NCBI GenBank assembly: GCA_964369975.1 | Contig: CAYJFZ010000004.1 | Span: 62,001-126,000 of the forward strand | From: RGIG3102 sp964369975 | GTDB lineage: Bacteria > Bacillota > Clostridia > Oscillospirales > Ruminococcaceae | DNA: 64,000 nt | Reading direction: 5' to 3' | Shown: positions 16,153-24,754 of the stretch, one piece after another | How positions within the stretch are numbered: the stretch's first letter is position 1 | How the letters are laid out: each line of letters starts with the position of its first letter | The notes under the pieces: generated by a model | The model's database searches: none | What the model was told of the DNA's origin: nothing | The model's input: only the letters and a program-made list of their open reading frames with translations | Made by a program: the position numbers and the translations under genes

Positions 16153-17458
16153 AATATTTAAAATTATTCTCTTTGTATTTTTCAAAGCCCTTTTTTACAC
16201 CTTTTAGTATATCTATTATTTTTAAAAGTACTACACTTGCTATAAAGACTAAAAAGTATATAAAAAATAATCTTTGCTCTTTTTTAAGCCCATTTATAAA
16301 ATATAAAAAGTCATACTCTATTTTTTCAAAATAATTTATCTTGACTTGTTCAAAAGATAATAAAGCACTCACTTCGCTTTTTTCTTCAAGGCCTTGTATG
16401 GGTATAGAAATTTTTAAATAGTAAGGGGTGTTTTCCATTTGTTGTGCTGTTATTTTATCGGGCATATCCACATCAAAATCAATATTATACTCATCTGTAT
16501 TTATATGTACTAAATAATTTACCCCTTGAGCTAAGCTGACTTTGGAATAACCAGAGATTAAATTTTCATCTTCAACTTCAACTACAAATTTATTAAAATC
16601 ACTAACGAATAAAGTCTTTTGATAAAACTCACTAAATCCATAATCTAATAAAAGCTGGCTGTCTTTATACGCCATAACTTCACTACTCGCTCCCATAACG
16701 ACTGCTATCAGCGTCCTACTACCTCTTTTAGCAACTGACACCTTTGTGTACTGAGCATTATTTGTATAGCCTGTTTTTGCGCCTGTCATCCCTTCATAAT
16801 AGTAAAAAGAATCTTCGTGCATACTATCATCAATATTATTAAAATACCTTGTATTTGTTAAATTAGTAGGGGGCATCTCATACTCTAAAGTAGAAAAAAC
16901 TTTCATAAATTCTTCATCTTGTATAGCTAATTGAGTCATTAAAGCCATGTCATAAGCCGTTGTATAATGGCCGATGTCTGATAGGCCGTGAGGATTATTA
17001 AAGTTTGTATTATAGGCTTTAGCCTCGTTTGCAAATTCATTCATCAAATGCGTAAAGCTATGGTTTGAGCCGGAGATATTCTGCGCTAAGACATTGCAAG
17101 CATCGTTTGCTGAATTTAAAATAGCAGCGTAAAGTAAATCTTCACTTCTTACTTCTTCATTTACTTTTAAATTTATATTCGTTGAGCCGATTACCCCTGT
17201 ATGCACTTCTTGACCTGCAATAAATACTTCTTCGCCCTGTAAATGTTGCATAGCTAAATAAACAGTAATAATCTTTGTGATACTTGCAGGCTCTCTTATC
17301 TCATTCATATTTTTTGCATAGAGAAGCTGCTGAGTATCTGCATCAATTAAAACCGCTGAATATGAGTTTACTTCATCTTCTTCTAAGGCAAAACTCTCCC
17401 AGCTAAAAGAAAAAAATAAAGCTATTATTAAAATAAAAACAAAGACATTTTTTTTCAA
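16151..17458 (-). CDS. D-alanyl-D-alanine carboxypeptidase (DacF/PBP5 family)
   Basis: This 435-aa enzyme trims the terminal D-alanine from peptidoglycan stem peptides. It has an N-terminal signal peptide, then the serine-protease motifs SITK (in EPASITKIIT), SAN (in NSANDACN) and KTG (in GAKTGYT). A beta-rich C-terminal domain follows, then a C-terminal membrane helix (FFIYFLVFIASVVLL) that anchors it outside the cell. This is the layout of DacF, DacB and PBP5. The sporulation relatives DacF and DacB control spore cortex cross-linking, but a vegetative role is equally possible here. Two in-frame events or truncations that would inactivate it are absent. Confidence 0.9.
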   Translation of the reverse strand: MKKNVFVFILIIALFFSFSWESFALEEDEVNSYSAVLIDADTQQLLYAKNMNEIREPASITKIITVYLAMQHLQGEEVFIAGQEVHTGVIGSTNINLKVNEEVRSEDLLYAAILNSANDACNVLAQNISGSNHSFTHLMNEFANEAKAYNTNFNNPHGLSDIGHYTTAYDMALMTQLAIQDEEFMKVFSTLEYEMPPTNLTNTRYFNNIDDSMHEDSFYYYEGMTGAKTGYTNNAQYTKVSVAKRGSRTLIAVVMGASSEVMAYKDSQLLLDYGFSEFYQKTLFVSDFNKFVVEVEDENLISGYSKVSLAQGVNYLVHINTDEYNIDFDVDMPDKITAQQMENTPYYLKISIPIQGLEEKSEVSALLSFEQVKINYFEKIEYDFLYFINGLKKEQRLFFIYFLVFIASVVLLKIIDILKGVKKGFEKYKENNFKY

Positions 17459-17481
17459 AATAGTCTACCTCATATTTTAAT

Positions 17482-18384
17482 TTATAGTGTGAAAACATCT
17501 AAGTCTTTTGCGTTTACTACTTTTCCTTTATAAATTTCTTCAATTTCTTTTAAAATTAAATCATCTCGCCTTAACACTTCTTTTAATACATCTGTTTTAT
17601 TATTATCAATATCCATATGATAAATTCTGTGGTAAGTGGCTGTTAGTTTTGGCTGTGCCACATTTAATAAAACGGCAAGCTCCTTAGAAGTTGTGTGTAT
17701 GTTTTTATGATAAATCTGCCATTTTTCTTCTCTTGAGGATAGGCCTGCTGTATATTCTGTTTCAAAAATAGCAAGGTCTGTATCTTTCATTTTTTCTATA
17801 TTTAACGGTGTCGGCTTTGTATCCCCACTTATAAAAACAGTCTTTTGGCCAGTGGGTGTATCAATGTAAAACTTATAGCTATAACAAAGTAAATCCCCAT
17901 GCTCTGCTTTAATTGCCTCTACTGTTACATACTCATCTTTAAAAACAACACTGCATTCTTCGTGATTAAATTCACTTACCTTTGTTTTATAGCCGATGTG
18001 GTTTGCTTTTTCAAAACCATATAAGCGCATATTTATATCAGCCTCGTATGCCTTGTATAAATGATCTGTCATATTCTTTAACCCTTCTGGGCCGTATAGT
18101 TTTAACTCCTCGCTTCTTTCAAGCACCCAAGGAGTTAAGATTAAATCACTTAAGCCTGTTGTATGGTCTGAATGCAAGTGAGTGATAAATGCTGTTGTTA
18201 ATTTTGACACTTTTAACGCATCAATTTTTAAAGTGTGGTAAGCCTTTGCCGCCTGCCTTACAAGCCCTGGGCCTGCGTCTACTAAGTAGCTTTTTTCATT
18301 TACACAAACTGCAACACAAGCACCGCTTGCAAAGTAGCATGCGTTAGGAGTTCCTGTGCCTAAGGTTATAACTTTTATATCCAT
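17482..18384 (-). CDS. Metallo-beta-lactamase-fold hydrolase (RNase Z/arylsulfatase-like)
   Basis: This 300-aa cytoplasmic protein has the metal-binding motif THLHSDHTTGL, the opening TLGTGTPN typical of the RNase Z-like branch, FISGDTKPT with the bridging Asp and a late TYHRIYH histidine. No exosite arm of tRNase Z is evident, so it is more likely a general phosphodiesterase or ester hydrolase. It starts at MDIKVITLG. It lies 23 bases upstream of the carboxypeptidase gene on the same strand, so the two may be co-transcribed. Confidence 0.8.
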   Translation of the reverse strand: MDIKVITLGTGTPNACYFASGACVAVCVNEKSYLVDAGPGLVRQAAKAYHTLKIDALKVSKLTTAFITHLHSDHTTGLSDLILTPWVLERSEELKLYGPEGLKNMTDHLYKAYEADINMRLYGFEKANHIGYKTKVSEFNHEECSVVFKDEYVTVEAIKAEHGDLLCYSYKFYIDTPTGQKTVFISGDTKPTPLNIEKMKDTDLAIFETEYTAGLSSREEKWQIYHKNIHTTSKELAVLLNVAQPKLTATYHRIYHMDIDNNKTDVLKEVLRRDDLILKEIEEIYKGKVVNAKDLDVFTL

Positions 18385-18673
18385 ATCAATTTCCTTTTAC
18401 CTTTATTATTCATTTAATTAAAATTATACATAATTTTCTTTTGCTTTTCAATATATTTTTTATTTTATTAATATATTATCTAATAAAAAATATGTTGATT
18501 TTTCTACTTTTATATTAAATATAAAAACTATGTTTTTACAGCTTAAAGATATATCCCTGCTTTTATTTAAAACGCAAAACTCAAAATTTTTTATTTTACT
18601 TTTTTATCGCCTAAATTCGCCCACTCGCTTTTAAGATTTTTCCCCTTTACAAAATTAGTTAGTTGTGTTAAAC
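18385..18673. other. AT-rich intergenic region, no gene
   Basis: No coding sequence or structured RNA is recognised here. It separates the leftward hydrolase gene from the copper operon. Confidence 0.5.
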
Positions 18674-18705
18674 TATACTTACACCCTCCCCCACGGGGGG
18701 GTGGT
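18674..18705 (+). promoter_or_regulatory. csoR-copA -10 element and CsoR-type operator
   Basis: TATACT (18674-18679) is followed at once by a G-tract inverted repeat: ACCCTCCCCC (18683-18692), centre ACG, GGGGGGTGGT (18696-18705), matching at 8 of 10 positions. CsoR proteins bind such GC-rich inverted repeats overlapping the promoter, and in this AT-rich DNA the tract stands out sharply. I found no good -35. Confidence 0.7.
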
Positions 18706-18838
18706 AAAAACCAGCTTATAGTAAAAGAAGTATTCAGCCTTTACTAAGCTAATTTTATAAAAATAAATAGACTAAGCTTTATTAAAATGCAAATAATTAT
18801 AAATTAATAAAGGCTAAACACATAAGAAAGGCTAATTT

Positions 18839-19102
18839 ATGCAAAGTGAGAAAAAAGAAATAACCACCCTTTTAAAAACAGCCAAAGGGCAAATCGAGGG
18901 CATATTAAATATGGTGAATGATGATAGGTACTGCCTTGATATCATCACTCAAATTATGGCTTGCGAGGGTGTATTAAACTCAGCTTCAAGGAAGATTTTA
19001 TCAGATCATCTAAAGACCTGTGTTGCAAATGCTGATACAAAAGAAGAAAAAGATGAAAAAATTGATGAGTTAATTTTACTTATGAGTAAAATAATTAAGT
19101 AG
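18839..19102 (+). CDS. csoR: Copper-sensing transcriptional repressor CsoR
   Basis: CsoR (87 aa) is an all-helical DUF156 repressor that releases DNA when Cu(I) binds. The copper ligands are recognisable as Cys in DDRYCLDII, His in SDHLKTC and the following Cys, giving the Cys-His-Cys set of true copper sensors rather than the FrmR set. The family stretch TAKGQIEGI precedes them. copA starts eight bases downstream, and a G-tract operator lies upstream, so the operon is probably self-regulated. Confidence 0.92.
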   Translation: MQSEKKEITTLLKTAKGQIEGILNMVNDDRYCLDIITQIMACEGVLNSASRKILSDHLKTCVANADTKEEKDEKIDELILLMSKIIK

Positions 19103-19110
19103 GTGATATT

Positions 19111-21372
19111 ATGAAAAGAGAATTCGATATAACAGGTATGACCTGTTCTGCTTGTAGTGCAAGGGTAGAAAGGGTAATGAATAAATTAGAGGGTGTAAGC
19201 GATGTAACTGTAAACCTTTTAACAAATTCTATGACTTTAACAAAATCAGAAACACTAACAGATGATGATATAATAAACGCAGTCATAAAATCTGGCTATG
19301 GGGCTTCTTTAGTAAAAAAAGAAAAGGACAAAGCTAATAACCAGGCACAAGACAGCGCACAAAAACAAACCGATGATACAGCTTTTAGGCTAAAAGTTTC
19401 TTTTGCTTTTTTAATCCCTTTAATGTATGTTTCAATGGGGCATATGCTCGGCGCTCCACTGCCAAGCTTTTTAGTAGGGCATACAGGGGCTGCTTCTTTT
19501 GCATTTTTACAGTTTTTATTAGTTATACCAATAGCGTTTTTAAACAAGCATTATTTTAAAAACGGCTTTACTGCGCTTTTTCATTTAAGCCCTAATATGG
19601 ATAGCTTAATTGCAATAGGCGCTGGTGCCTCTATCGTTTATGGGATATTTGCAATTTTTAGAATTAATTACGGCATAGCTATGAATAATATGGATATAGT
19701 CGCTACCTATCATATGGACTTATACTTTGAGGGCGCTGGCACAATCCTTACCTTGATTACTTTAGGCAAATACTTTGAAGCAAAGAGCAAGGCAAAAACA
19801 ACAGATGCTATAACAAAGTTAGTCGACCTTGCCCCAAAAACTGCAACATTGTTAGTTAATGGCAATGAAGTTGAAACAAAAACAGAAGATATTAAAATCG
19901 GCGATATAGTCCTTGTTAAAAATGGGGGGATAATCCCAGTTGACGGTAGCATTGTAAAGGGAAGTGGCTGGATAGACCAATCAAGTATAACAGGCGAGAG
20001 TGTGCCTGTTCAAAAACAAGAAGAAGAAAAGGTAATAGCCGCTACTATCCTAACTAACGGCTACTTACAAATTATGGCTGAAAAAGTGGGCGAAGATACT
20101 ACTTTTTCTCAAATTATAGCCTTAGTAAAGCAGGCAAGCGCAACAAAGGCGCCAATAGCGAAATTAGCTGATAAAATTTCAGGGATATTTGTTCCCATAG
20201 TTATTTTAATATCAATACTAACTTTAGCTATATGGCTTTTTGTAGGTAATACTTTTGAGAGTAGCTTATCGTTTGCAATCAGCGTTTTAGTTATTTCTTG
20301 CCCTTGTGCTTTAGGTCTTGCAACGCCTGTTTCAGTTATGGTGGCAACAGGCAAAGGAGCGCAAAACCACATCTTAATAAAATCAGGCGAGGCACTTGAA
20401 ACTCTGCACAGCGTTAAAACAGTAGTCTTTGATAAAACAGGCACTATAACTAAAGGAAGGCCCACAGTAAATGAAGTGATAGCTTATAACATCAAAAAAG
20501 AAGACTTAATTTCTTTAGCTTACTCCCTTGAAGAAAAAAGTGAGCATCCTTTAGCTTTTGCAATTTGCCAGTGGGCAAAAGAAGAAAACGCACAGCTTTT
20601 AAAAAGTGAAAACTTTACAGCTATACCAGGACAAGGCGTAAAAGCTACTATAGAAAACAATACAATTTCGGCTGGAAACCTTGTGATGATGAAAGAAAAT
20701 AACATCGACACTTTTTTAGTAACTACAGCTGTTGAAAACATTGCAAAAGAGGGCTACACCCCAATAATTTTTGCAAAAAACAATGAAATCATCGGCTTAA
20801 TTTCAGTGGGCGATAAAATTAAAGATAGCAGCAAACAAGCCATACAAGTATTAGAAGATATGGGCATACAAACAGTTATGCTAACAGGGGATAACGCCAT
20901 CACTGCAAAGGCAATAGCTGATAAATTAGGCATTAAAAATGTAGTAGCTGATGTGTTGCCAAAAGAAAAGCAGGATAAAATTAAGGCTTTACAAAGCGAG
21001 GGAGAAGTTGTTGCTATGGTGGGCGATGGAGTGAATGACTCAGTAGCTTTAGCAAGTGCTGATGTAGGTATTGCCATAGGCGCAGGAGTCGATATTGCAA
21101 TAGATTCTGCTGATATTATCTTAATGCGTAGCGAAATTATAGATGTAGCCTCTGCCATAGCCTTAAGTAAGGCTTGCATAAAAAACATAAAGCAAAACTT
21201 ATTCTGGGCATTTTTCTATAACACAATAGGCATCCCTTTAGCCGCTGGTGTTTTGTTTATTCCTTTAGGCTTAAAGCTAACTCCTGACTTTGCAGCTTTA
21301 GCTATGAGTTTATCGAGCGTATTCGTTGTAACAAACGCTTTAAGACTTCGCAATTTTAAGGGCTATGAGTAG
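19111..21372 (+). CDS. copA: Copper-exporting P-type ATPase
   Basis: CopA (753 aa) pumps Cu(I) out of the cell with ATP. Domains in order: one N-terminal heavy-metal domain with GMTCSACSARV; membrane segments; actuator loop with TGES; the ion-binding SCPCALG; the phosphorylation site DKTGTITKG; the nucleotide-binding SEHPLAFAI; and the hinge VGDGVNDSVAL. The downstream FYN and MSLSS membrane motifs complete the Cu(I)-type set (CPC, YN, MxxxS). It is co-transcribed with csoR. Length and motifs are all intact. Confidence 0.97.
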   Translation: MKREFDITGMTCSACSARVERVMNKLEGVSDVTVNLLTNSMTLTKSETLTDDDIINAVIKSGYGASLVKKEKDKANNQAQDSAQKQTDDTAFRLKVSFAFLIPLMYVSMGHMLGAPLPSFLVGHTGAASFAFLQFLLVIPIAFLNKHYFKNGFTALFHLSPNMDSLIAIGAGASIVYGIFAIFRINYGIAMNNMDIVATYHMDLYFEGAGTILTLITLGKYFEAKSKAKTTDAITKLVDLAPKTATLLVNGNEVETKTEDIKIGDIVLVKNGGIIPVDGSIVKGSGWIDQSSITGESVPVQKQEEEKVIAATILTNGYLQIMAEKVGEDTTFSQIIALVKQASATKAPIAKLADKISGIFVPIVILISILTLAIWLFVGNTFESSLSFAISVLVISCPCALGLATPVSVMVATGKGAQNHILIKSGEALETLHSVKTVVFDKTGTITKGRPTVNEVIAYNIKKEDLISLAYSLEEKSEHPLAFAICQWAKEENAQLLKSENFTAIPGQGVKATIENNTISAGNLVMMKENNIDTFLVTTAVENIAKEGYTPIIFAKNNEIIGLISVGDKIKDSSKQAIQVLEDMGIQTVMLTGDNAITAKAIADKLGIKNVVADVLPKEKQDKIKALQSEGEVVAMVGDGVNDSVALASADVGIAIGAGVDIAIDSADIILMRSEIIDVASAIALSKACIKNIKQNLFWAFFYNTIGIPLAAGVLFIPLGLKLTPDFAALAMSLSSVFVVTNALRLRNFKGYE

Positions 21373-21568
21373 GGATTAATATATTTTTTATATAGCTTTA
21401 AAATTTAGTATTGCAGATTATTTTTAATTTTTATATTTTTAGTAATTTGCTATTAGATATATTTTAAAATTGTTTTATAATTACTGTTTACTATAATTTT
21501 TATAATTTAAACAGTACTTTACTTTTCACTCAAAACCCCCACCCACTTTTTAAAACCACTATCAAGTA

Positions 21569-21597
21569 TTTACTATATTTTCTTGTTAGTGTATAAT
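21569..21597 (+). promoter_or_regulatory. Promoter of copZ
   Basis: TTTACT (21569-21574), 17 bases, TATAAT (21592-21597). A C-rich tract ACCCCCACCCAC lies upstream near 21533-21545; it could be half of a CsoR site but is not palindromic. Confidence 0.6.
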
Positions 21598-21626
21598 AAC
21601 TATATAACAATAAAAGGAGATTTTTT

Positions 21627-21830
21627 ATGAAAATTTTAATTGACGGCATGACTTGTGAGCATTGCAAAAAATTCGTAACAGAGGCTATTAGCGCTGTTGA
21701 GGGTACAAGCGGTGTAGAGGTAAACTTAGAAGAAAAATGCGCTACTTTTACAGCTTCACCTGATTTAAAAGATGCAGTAGTTAATGCTATACAAGAAGAA
21801 GGCTACACTGTATTAGAAGTAATAGAATAA
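21627..21830 (+). CDS. copZ: Copper chaperone (heavy-metal-associated domain protein)
   Basis: This 67-aa protein is a single HMA domain with the metal loop GMTCEHC at residues 7-13. It should carry Cu(I) in the cytoplasm and pass it to CopA. AAAGGAG precedes the start. It has its own promoter and terminator but sits 250 bases after copA, so it belongs to the same copper-handling system. Confidence 0.9.
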   Translation: MKILIDGMTCEHCKKFVTEAISAVEGTSGVEVNLEEKCATFTASPDLKDAVVNAIQEEGYTVLEVIE

Positions 21831-21844
21831 TTAAATTTATAAAA

Positions 21845-21872
21845 AAATGACCCTAAAAAGGGTTATTTTTTT
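21845..21872 (+). terminator. Terminator of copZ
   Basis: AAATGACCCT (21845-21854) and AGGGTTATTT (21859-21868) pair with one G-U, then a T run. Confidence 0.8.
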
Positions 21873-21946
21873 ATATAAATTACAAAATTTTATTTTATAA
21901 TAATAAGCACGAATAAAAAATTTATCTAAGCCTGTTTATTCAAAAT

Positions 21947-22182
21947 AAAGCCTTTACTCCTTTTTTCTCACCCTTACTGCCTATACCCCCTAAAGCCTTT
22001 GCTCCTTTTTTCTCTCCCTTACTGTCTATACCCACTAAAACCTTTGCTCCTTTTTTCTCTCCCCTTACTGTCTATACCCCCTAAAGCCTTTACTCCTTTT
22101 CTCTCCCCTTATTATCTATACCCCCTAAAACCTTTGCTTCTTTTTCTCTCCCTTACTATCTATACCCCCTAAAGCCTTTATT
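21947..22182. repeat. Tandem repeat array, five units of 44-46 bp plus a partial
   Basis: Units begin at 21947, 21992, 22037, 22083 and 22127, each opening AAAGCCTTT or AAAACCTTT and closing CTATACCCCCT (one unit CTATACCCACT). They abut with no spacers, and a partial sixth unit starts at 22171. Unit type alternates slightly: the third and fifth open AAAACC, the others AAAGCC. One strand is almost pure pyrimidine. No reading frame crosses it usefully. The rest of 21873-22433 holds no gene. Confidence 0.9.
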
Positions 22183-22364
22183 TATATTAAAAATTTCTTA
22201 ATTAACAACTTATTTTTTAACAGTAGTTTTATAAAATCTTATTAAAAGCATTTAAGAGTATAAAATATTTTTATGTTTTTCTTGCCAAAGTCTTAAATAA
22301 AAAATAATCATTAGTAATACTAACAATATTTTTAAGTAAAAAAACTAAGCTCATTAATATTTTT

Positions 22365-22396
22365 TTCACACTAAATTCATCGAAGTATGCTATAAT
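22365..22396 (+). promoter_or_regulatory. Extended -10 promoter of the small flavodoxin gene
   Basis: TATAAT (22391-22396) preceded by TGC; a weak TTCACA (22365-22370) lies 20 bases upstream. Confidence 0.55.
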
Positions 22397-22433
22397 ACAG
22401 TTATATATAATTTAATTTTGTGAGGAGATTATT

Positions 22434-22835
22434 ATGGAAATTCAAGTTTTCTATTTTACAAGAACTAACAGAAGCGAAACTATCGCAAAAAAAATAGCAG
22501 AAAAGTACAACGCAGATGTTTTTAAAATTAGTGAAGAAGAAGAATATAAGGGGGCATTAGGCTTTATAAAAGGTGGAGCAAAAAGCGCTAAAAAAGAAAC
22601 TGCCAATATATCTTATGAAAAGCCAAGTGTAGATAAAACCATCGTTTTAGTGTTCCCGATATGGGCTGGCGGTTTTCCTCCTGCTATCAACACCTTTATT
22701 TTGCAAAACAAAAAAGAAAACATCATCTTAATTCCAACTTCTCTAATTTCTATTTTAAAAGATAGACAAGGCTTTAAAAAAGTGATAGACTTAGTAGGTA
22801 AAGAAATTAATGACATTAAAATAGACTTAGAATAA
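22434..22835 (+). CDS. Small flavodoxin-like protein
   Basis: This 133-aa cytoplasmic protein has a flavodoxin fold. The FMN phosphate loop is FYFTRTNRSETIAKKIA (residues about 6-22), and the strand VLVFPIWAGGFPPAINTF holds the flavin-contacting W. It lacks the long insertion of long-chain flavodoxins. Function beyond redox transfer is unknown. GAGGAG precedes the start. It is monocistronic, with a terminator right after the stop. Confidence 0.75.
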   Translation: MEIQVFYFTRTNRSETIAKKIAEKYNADVFKISEEEEYKGALGFIKGGAKSAKKETANISYEKPSVDKTIVLVFPIWAGGFPPAINTFILQNKKENIILIPTSLISILKDRQGFKKVIDLVGKEINDIKIDLE

Positions 22836-22841
22836 AAACTT

Positions 22842-22870
22842 AAAGCCATAATTTTTTTATGGCTTTATCT
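22842..22870 (+). terminator. Terminator of the small flavodoxin gene
   Basis: AAAGCCATAA (22842-22851) pairs with TTATGGCTTT (22857-22866). Confidence 0.8.
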
Positions 22871-22972
22871 TTTATTTATGCTTTTATCTACCACTTCAGC
22901 TAAAAACTTATTTTAAAAATCTTATTATTTGCATTTTGATAATACCTTTTTATCCTATAACCCCTCATTAAC

Positions 22973-23314
22973 TTTTCAACATTTGATTGTTGAAATGAGA
23001 ATATTATACATGCAAAAAATCGAAGTTTTTTTGTAAATTTTTATAATAATTTATAAGATTTTACAATGAGTAAAGTTTTTAACAAAGTTTTCAACACCTT
23101 GTTGAAAACTCAATTTTTAAAAAAATTAGTATTTATCGGCTTTTTTCAAGTTTTGCATTTTTATTGCATTACAAGGTGTGAAATTTTTATTAATTCTTAG
23201 ATTTTAGTAAGTTTTCAACAAAATCAAGGTAGTTTTCAACATTTACTTGAATTTTACCATTTTTATCGATTTTTCATTGTTAAATGTTTATAACCCTGTT
23301 GATAATGTTCAAAA
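22973..23314. promoter_or_regulatory. Cluster of DnaA-box-like 9-mers (TTTTCAACA) in a gene-free region
   Basis: The word TTTTCAACA occurs at 22973, 23088, 23212 and 23233 on the plus strand and at 23100-23108 on the minus strand. Near variants are ATTTCAACA (22988, minus), TTATCAACA (23297, minus), TTATAAACA (23285, minus) and TTTTGAACA (23306, minus). The pair at 23087-23109 forms a perfect 10-bp inverted repeat around CCT. TTTTCAACA and TTATAAACA are also the repeated words in the oriC stretch at 33520-33675. No gene lies between 22836 and 23403. A DnaA-binding or titration site is my inference. Confidence 0.55.
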
Positions 23315-23403
23315 CTACGCAAATTTCTATGTTTTTAATTAAAATTTATTAAAAATTCGTGAATAATATATAAATTTCATTAATAAAAGGAGAGAAAATC
23401 GCA

Positions 23404-24198
23404 ATGGAAATAATCAAAACTTTATTGAAAAAGCATAATATTGCTGATTTTGCTTTTATAAGTTTTCAACATTTAAACACTGTGAAAAATCCGCCGAGGA
23501 CACCTTTGGCTAAAAATATTAAATCAGTCATACCTTGCATCTTCCCATATTATTCAAAAAATATCACTAATGGTAATATTAGTAGTTACTGTAGCGTACC
23601 TGACTATCACATCATTGTTAAAATGAAACTAAAATCCATAACAGATGAGCTTTCTAAAATTTATCCAAATGAAGATTTTTACTCCTATGTCGACATCAGC
23701 TGGATTGACGAAGTTGACCTTGCGCAAAAAGCAGGGCTTGGGGCAAAGGGCAAAAATTTTTTGTTTATTCACAACAAATACGGTAGCTTTGTTTTTATAG
23801 GAGAGATTGCAACGAGTTTAGAATTAGAAAGCGTAGCTGTAGAAAAAAAAGAGTGCATCGGCTGTAATGAGTGTATTAAAAAATGCCCTGCAAAGGCGAT
23901 AAGCGAAAAGGGGATTGATGAAAATTTATGCCTAAGCCAATTAACTCAAAAAAAGGGCGAATTAAGCGATGAAGAAAAGGCTTTAATTAAAAAAGGTGGC
24001 CTTGTTTGGGGCTGCGATGTCTGCCAGACTGTCTGCCCACATAATAAAAACTTACCTGATTGCAATAACGAATTTAGTAAAGATATAATTAATTATGTAG
24101 ATAAAGAGACTCTGCCTTTAATTTATAAACAAAGAGCCTTTGGTTTTAAGGGGCTGAAAATTCTTTTAAGAAATTATGATATAATTTATAATGATTAG
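23404..24198 (+). CDS. queG: Epoxyqueuosine reductase, short form
   Basis: QueG reduces epoxyqueuosine to queuosine in tRNA, using a cobalamin and two [4Fe-4S] clusters. The 264-aa product has the DUF1730 part with DISWIDEVDLAQKAGLGAKG, the YGSFVFIGEI strand, the ferredoxin motif CIGCNECIKKCPA and the second cluster motif CDVCQTVCPHN. It is shorter than the Bacillus and E. coli enzymes because the C-terminal HEAT-repeat part is absent; other clostridial copies are similar in size. GGAGAG lies before the start. No other queuosine genes are in view. One more TTTTCAACA word falls inside its 5' coding part (23463). Confidence 0.88.
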   Translation: MEIIKTLLKKHNIADFAFISFQHLNTVKNPPRTPLAKNIKSVIPCIFPYYSKNITNGNISSYCSVPDYHIIVKMKLKSITDELSKIYPNEDFYSYVDISWIDEVDLAQKAGLGAKGKNFLFIHNKYGSFVFIGEIATSLELESVAVEKKECIGCNECIKKCPAKAISEKGIDENLCLSQLTQKKGELSDEEKALIKKGGLVWGCDVCQTVCPHNKNLPDCNNEFSKDIINYVDKETLPLIYKQRAFGFKGLKILLRNYDIIYND

Positions 24199-24250
24199 TA
24201 GCTTTTTTACTTTATCTTGACTTTTCTATCAAAAGAGAATATAATTTCTA

Positions 24251-24279
24251 TTACAGTAATTATTATACTATTGTATAAT
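24251..24279 (+). promoter_or_regulatory. Promoter of the HxlR regulator gene
   Basis: TTACAG (24251-24256), 17 bases, TATAAT (24274-24279). Confidence 0.6.
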
Positions 24280-24322
24280 AAGATAATAAATTGAATGTTA
24301 AAGATTTAAAAAGGGGATTAAA

Positions 24323-24679
24323 ATGAGTGATATAAAATACGAAATAGGCTCTGAAATAGAAGTTACAATAAAAATGATAGGCGGAAAATCAAAGTCACTT
24401 ATCTTATACATCCTCGCAACACAAGGGGCAAAAAGGTTTACTACTTTGCTCGGCGACTTAAATAAAATCTCACAAAAAACTCTAACAAACCAGCTTCGTG
24501 AGCTACAGGCAGACGGCCTTATTTTGCGCACCTGTTTTGCCGAGGTTCCACCGAGAGTTGAATATTCTATAACCAAAAAAGGCGTAAGCCTTTTGCCAAT
24601 CTTAGAATTGATGTGCGAGTGGGGCGAAAAAAATATTGATGAAAGATTTATCTTAACAAACCCTCAATGCGTTGATTAA
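24323..24679 (+). CDS. HxlR-family transcriptional regulator
   Basis: This 118-aa dimeric winged-helix protein belongs to the HxlR (DUF24) family, often sensors of aldehydes, disulfide stress or other reactive compounds. Family landmarks are IGGKSKSLILYIL, the recognition region ISQKTLTNQLRELQADGLI and the wing PPRVEYSITKKG. Cysteines are present at CFAEV and near the C-terminus (NPQC), but the N-terminal Cys typical of redox-sensing members is missing. Its target may be the neighbouring genes; none is obvious. It has its own promoter and a shared terminator. Confidence 0.88.
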   Translation: MSDIKYEIGSEIEVTIKMIGGKSKSLILYILATQGAKRFTTLLGDLNKISQKTLTNQLRELQADGLILRTCFAEVPPRVEYSITKKGVSLLPILELMCEWGEKNIDERFILTNPQCVD

Positions 24680-24700
24680 AAACTTTATTTACTATAAAAC

Positions 24701-24730
24701 AAAACCTATGCTACTGCATAGGTTTTATTT
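24701..24730. terminator. Bidirectional terminator
   Basis: AAAACCTATGC (24701-24711) and GCATAGGTTTT (24716-24726) pair around a TACT loop. It closes the HxlR gene and the converging adaA-adaB operon. Confidence 0.8.
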
Positions 24731-24754
24731 TATTATAAATTTTATAAGAAAAAC

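Noticed and set aside
21947..22182. CRISPR array
   Set aside because: The 45-bp units abut directly with no unique spacers, and no cas genes are in the window.
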